Under the pieces are notes generated by a model. That model was not told the origin of the DNA. It worked only from the letters and a program-made list of their open reading frames with translations, and searched no databases. Source: Candidatus Aenigmatarchaeota archaeon (GTDB lineage: Archaea; Aenigmatarchaeota; Aenigmatarchaeia; QMZP01; JAFGSV01). Taken from it: a stretch of DNA of 43,578 nt. A program made the position numbers and the translations under genes. Below, piece after piece: positions 41,901 to 43,578 of this stretch; positions within the stretch are counted from its first letter, which is position 1, and each line of letters begins with the position of its first letter. The DNA is taken from the NCBI GenBank assembly GCA_016934325.1, contig JAFGSV010000002.1:1-43578 (forward strand), read 5' to 3'.

Positions 41901-42344
41901 CTCTGAGAAGTTGCCTCCTATGCCGCCAGTTTCATCGTTAACCTCGGTGCTCGTGTCCACGAAATACGGTTCGGTCGCTCCCATAATCCTTACAACCGGG
42001 AAGAGGACCTCATCCACTACACCGAACCCCAATTGGACGCTGCTCGAATTCTCAGTGACCGTGACCTCGTACTCGTCCGCTATGAGCGGGGGCGACGGTA
42101 TGAACTCGTATTCGACGATTCCCGGCGTTCCGTTCACTATCGTGAAGTTCTGGGGGTTGTCCCCGGTGCTGTTCACAATCATGCCTGTTATATTTACGTT
42201 CTGGGTCCGGTTTACCTTGAATGCCATGGACTCGTTGATCTCATAGACATGCTTGTCCATGAAGACCTGGAAGGCCTGCCCGCTAGCTGCGAGGATGATA
42301 CTAGTAAGAATGAAAGCGACCGAAAGGTTTAAAAACCTATGCAT
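35916..42344 (-). CDS. Giant secreted surface protein, 2142 aa
   Basis: The signal peptide (1-24, LSVAFILTSIILAASGQA) is followed by ~2100 residues of beta-rich sequence with very many N-x-S/T glycosylation sites and Asp/Asn/Gly turns. Repeating units end in similar strands (FEIRNFWVDI, FEIKNLLFSV, ATVRNFLVDN) and contain MG2- or filament-like segments (PGDMLEIDSNNKFIM; SGYSSGKYFILVNGTPADVF). No C-terminal TM or sorting motif is seen, so it is released or held by another protein, most simply the co-translated 539-aa protein that follows. At ~15% of the window it is a large investment: an S-layer, adhesin or host-contact protein is possible. A TATA (ttataaag, 42369-42376) lies ~29 bases before the ATG. 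Confidence 0.85.
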   Translation of the reverse strand: MHRFLNLSVAFILTSIILAASGQAFQVFMDKHVYEINESMAFKVNRTQNVNITGMIVNSTGDNPQNFTIVNGTPGIVEYEFIPSPPLIADEYEVTVTENSSSVQLGFGVVDEVLFPVVRIMGATEPYFVDTSTEVNDETGGIGGNFSELLEFNLSDTIMYGEYPNLTGDGRNYSFAVVDSKAEGVYDVVYVDDDGVFQLFNDAEDDANSPFIEAEKKPGDMLEIDSNNKFIMADIEHGTGKEIYMIVPLDSPVFASTDTLHMIILVMDKNGEFKPDQMVNISVLTEAKSLVEYRPVSVGAEGYANISVSLSGYSSGKYFILVNGTPADVFKVESFSLHGKVTDLSNNPNSYFSPGSKAKIWAISRSATGDLMALDSPPTGKLYLPNGSTRSLSFSSQSTGVYAAETSTLTVKGGYGVEIVGKKGSDTEKFMIGFDVKSIEMMVMTVNPKYMDEGPGEATMISTFAPGSNVTAVVFMINMSKGSGMKSGGPPCGLDGSSCIDITCDASQFDILARDKNGKIHKLDGSNFSVMKVSDASTLLGLPPPDEPGMSDQCLIMVWGQNNTWLSNTGSYKLRVQFTNASLGTFVSGEYFDVQRLLAKGSTVDFKGDKFSFFAPNSTVRVKIEIRDMVTDQLLSASSIINAKFTEMWKEWPERKNAFKDMSFSKAILNETMDGDKIVFTSPPEEGFYTAKFRFIANVGGQPIEGTGIIFFELKKYMVWANLESIGEDNWFVKSGENITLSVTIMDIDMGSQFGKGSTPSCTGCTGLVATIGGLRNEQFFKDMTEGSDYDVVEGVVINSTSGASLTIEALNLPTGWYGVDIELYRPGSNESYYGWGGFEIRNFWVDIMELEEDGGNYSKAEGGNGRRGITLPAGGHALLGVVAYSPPSKFSPPMPMKVTSINVEGFMNDMFWPPIPVPGGKYGYSVLGQQNITDCRDDQCEEYPVYMINFSLAGDIDESEYMLTIDATAGGAGSDVGTAWITVSSYVVEYETIPEDKMYEFPPVYSASENLRLLFTAGDFDKGPHNITNVTVMEIFSEKLGRPIKFKMYDNYTNNCTGSDSSCLIDVNLSGLSTGEYFIDMEIVDDADKRQLVGFEFEIKNLLFSVPQIYEGWTMDYSTPDKYVSAWFGEDTCSNERGLWGDNDPQWNGTNNISAVFDDIPFNITIPYIKNVSFGPGPHGYFWSTMCIEKQSGTWRQISSPPECPSGKYIFLVANGTYAWINTSSDMSNTDTLTNGSTFELSNYPNLTWEVNALSEDEPYMITIKLAGYVCGRNEMEENGTFIMVVPPSDAENHSTFYHGPNYIVGDMWQQGPPDENSPRFRLNISDRPVYVYHNTTHLWIFPGLEDVNFTSAGVQGPVAPGGAIEDGYGGRWKVISISKGQITLKGENILENGIMVNTSLSKSGRIMLGHLEEDRLGFEDKFKEEKKGLDLDGDGNSTGGYLYFLLLDDGTGYNKLIYSNYSQAWNFTDESMLVDLNDPDRNNRQVGLNDQLTLLNIDPRASMVLFYDPDALGDWPELGDFKIFDNITIPVIVKSPDGSPVVANVSVPHVKVKTQAGTSIMLTGFSPVVLSGIGEISVNVSALGLGSGRFEFELKASNDTIGEEMMNEWMWPRATVRNFLVDNHAGYGGITTSLVGIDVQSFGSWGSDVHVRELFTYNESDQGHQPLPGLMSMIRHELSYPASCTEYEEPGDAGIDDDNKTFILDRFDGQYYAFMTHVNESIWLAQGNCNFSQSTALSAGVPVNITLGSELFMLRVLNASIDHGALGLANFASINASHIRMDSDGPNDAPRWMIMSINLSHTEYNVVFANDSMPYPQAGTWGTKEVAKSIWIDTDGNFSDATKLVIGDSIPGTDYHLARVGPEAWAGIIVANTSGLSALGISAKPGMDLRVQDGTTTYFGLINESDQGLGLDLNMDDDMLDVFYMVAFDEFEDGQQNVTRIYIDDDLNITEPWWANSSHVQDDGFYLYYDFYGAEGESMQEREGNPPMGMWGGHLEFAPRNDSLSWEESPQWNIKYMDGGKMIIEKDVCHLDKNKTISLTVKAFDFTQTPMPGANVTLQKLMRFGGGEQFKELNGSSNDFTLIETQNVTDSKGYAMLKLVPPAGGWLNNAEYIAVLEVEHSGVKETVDNWFRIGKEDKFK

Positions 42345-42527
42345 ATCTTATTATTCTTTTTTCAGTTCTTATAAAGTTAATGTTAAGTACGGCTTTGCAT
42401 AAAAACCCTATTCTGCACAAAAAGTGAAGCTTGGTAGCGATTATTTAAATATTCAAATATAGAAGTGAATCGTGGATTAAATATTATATTGTTTGACAAT
42501 AAAACTTTCATTAAGGGATAGAAAATT
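42345..42527 (+). promoter_or_regulatory. A/T-rich divergent promoter region
   Basis: 183 bases between the giant surface gene (leftward) and the orphan gene (rightward). It holds the ttataaag TATA for the leftward gene, a gattatttaaatatt tract (42438-42452) that could serve the rightward gene, and a Shine-Dalgarno aaggga (42513-42518) for the latter. Nothing else is recognised. Confidence 0.45.
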
Positions 42528-43475
42528 ATGCAAAGAGATTTGATACTCAGAAGATTGGCGTTTATTAAATATCTATTTAACCAGGCGAATGGACAGGCTT
42601 TGTTAGCGGAACCAATGAATACAAGTTCCCTATTAACATTCCATGATGCAATCGAGTTATTCCTTCAACTATCTGCTGAGAAATTTAATATTAAAAAAGA
42701 AGAATTGTCATTCATGAATTGTTGGGACAAATTAAAAGTGGAACTGGAAAAAGTAGGCAAATCGGAATTAACCCAAAAGGAAAGCATGCGTAGATTGAAC
42801 AGAGCTAGGGTTGATTTAAAACATCATGGAATTATGCCATCGAAAGCGGATACAGATGGCTTCAAAGTACTTTCAAGTACCTTTTTTGAAGAAAACTGTA
42901 AAAATGTTTTTGATGTTGATATTAAAGATATATCCCTTGTAGAATTGGTCACTTATCCGAAAGTAAAAGAACACTTACTGAATGCAAGATCAGATCATAA
43001 GAAATCTAATCATATCGGAACGTTAGAAAATTTGGCAATTGCGTTTGAATTACTAATAAAAGATTATGAAAAAACTAAGAAAAACAGGTTTGGTGAATCG
43101 CCCTTTTTCTTTGGAAAGGATATGACGTTTCTGAGTAGCTTTTCATTGAATATAGATAGATCTAATAAACTTAGCGAATTTGTAGATAACGTTAAAGGGT
43201 CTATAGAATCTATACGGAGAGCTGTGAAAATTCTGAGTTTTGGCATAGATTATAGGAAATACGTTAGATTCTCCATACTAACACCAAATACAATCTCGAT
43301 ACCTGGTAGGGATGAACCTGTAATTACACCGAAGATCCGAAAAGATGTTTCAATCTCGAAGGAAGATTTCGAGTATTGCTTTAATTTTGTAATTGAATCT
43401 GCTATTAAGCTTCAAGAATTCGATTTTGAACTCTATGAACCATCTCCACATGAGGATATTAAAAAATATTTATAG
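42528..43475 (+). CDS. A/T-rich orphan protein with HEPN-like features, 315 aa
   Basis: No firm family. It is helical and soluble. Residues ~38-52 (FHDAIELFLQLSAEKF) and RARVDLKHHG (~91-100) resemble HEPN-domain proteins; the latter gives R-x4-H (R-VDLK-H), the HEPN ribonuclease motif. HEPN proteins are common toxins and antiviral effectors. A basic C-terminal half (KTKKNRF; RKYVRFSIL) follows. Codons are markedly A/T-rich against the GC-rich neighbours, so it was probably acquired. No partner gene is seen before the window ends. The HEPN call is inference from two short segments. Confidence 0.7.
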   Translation: MQRDLILRRLAFIKYLFNQANGQALLAEPMNTSSLLTFHDAIELFLQLSAEKFNIKKEELSFMNCWDKLKVELEKVGKSELTQKESMRRLNRARVDLKHHGIMPSKADTDGFKVLSSTFFEENCKNVFDVDIKDISLVELVTYPKVKEHLLNARSDHKKSNHIGTLENLAIAFELLIKDYEKTKKNRFGESPFFFGKDMTFLSSFSLNIDRSNKLSEFVDNVKGSIESIRRAVKILSFGIDYRKYVRFSILTPNTISIPGRDEPVITPKIRKDVSISKEDFEYCFNFVIESAIKLQEFDFELYEPSPHEDIKKYL

Positions 43476-43578
43476 ATAGAGTGCCCCCTTTTTTATAAAC
43501 CCATTTTACACAAAGGACTGAAATTGCAAACACAAATTTACATTTTTATATATAAATATATTAAAATGTAACTATATA
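43476..43578 (+). other. A/T-rich end of window
   Basis: 103 bases after the orphan gene, ending in repeated tatataaata-type sequence. No gene, hairpin or repeat can be called. Confidence 0.4.

Overview
The window reads as a GC-rich archaeal chromosome segment. The information-processing genes are archaeal in type: uS5, uS15, eS1, RNA polymerase subunit Rpo3 (D), replication factor C small subunit, GatD, archaeal phosphopantetheine adenylyltransferase, Bud32 and a RecJ/GAN-like DHH protein. Many genes have a T/A-rich TATA element centred about 23-29 bases before the start codon, which suggests mostly leaderless transcripts. Compact genes, many membrane-anchored surface proteins and a diversity-generating retroelement (DGR) fit a DPANN-type archaeon, but no 16S rRNA is present and the lineage is inferred.

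Layout. 1-2016: uS5 (partial), bud32 and a GNAT acetyltransferase, all leftward. 2152-4880: two membrane-anchored surface proteins. 5194-6309: ftsZ behind a structured leader. 6417-9386: hydrolase, unknown protein, nitroreductase and PepSY-type membrane protein. 9457-13582: uS15, a membrane-tethered OB-fold protein, the DHH nuclease and eS1. 13612-16811: eight-blade propeller protein, divergent TrmB regulator, two-TM protein and Rpo3. 16956-18817: tRNA-Leu, then a bL31-like protein and an aldose epimerase, both bacterial-looking. 18914-21849: site-2 protease, cation/proton antiporter and a small protein. 21991-24759: the DGR. 25053-34273: double-Lrp regulator, methyltransferase, RfcS, transglutaminase-like surface protein, phosphoesterase, cupin, GatD, CoaD and Prs. 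34300-42344: a 539-residue anchored surface protein and a 2142-residue secreted protein in one operon. 42528-43475: an AT-rich, possibly HEPN-like orphan.

The most striking system is the DGR, transcribed leftward in the order target gene, small ORF, template repeat (TR), avd, reverse transcriptase. The TR (23430-23566) aligns to a variable repeat (VR, 23972-24081) near the 3' end of the target gene. All 14 substitutions fall at adenines of the coding-strand TR (10 A to G, 4 A to T), and no other base differs. The TR also carries a 27-nt hairpin segment with an in-frame TAA that the VR lacks, and a G10 tract at the avd/RT overlap would fuse the two reading frames if it lost one G. DGRs are known in DPANN archaea as a class; the TR-only stop-bearing insert and the G-tract junction are the parts that may be new.

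Other points worth checking are a bL31-like protein in an archaeon, a tRNA-Leu with an AAG anticodon, a Cys4 insertion in PRPP synthetase, palindromes between divergent regulator/target pairs, and a mini-ORF in front of uS15.
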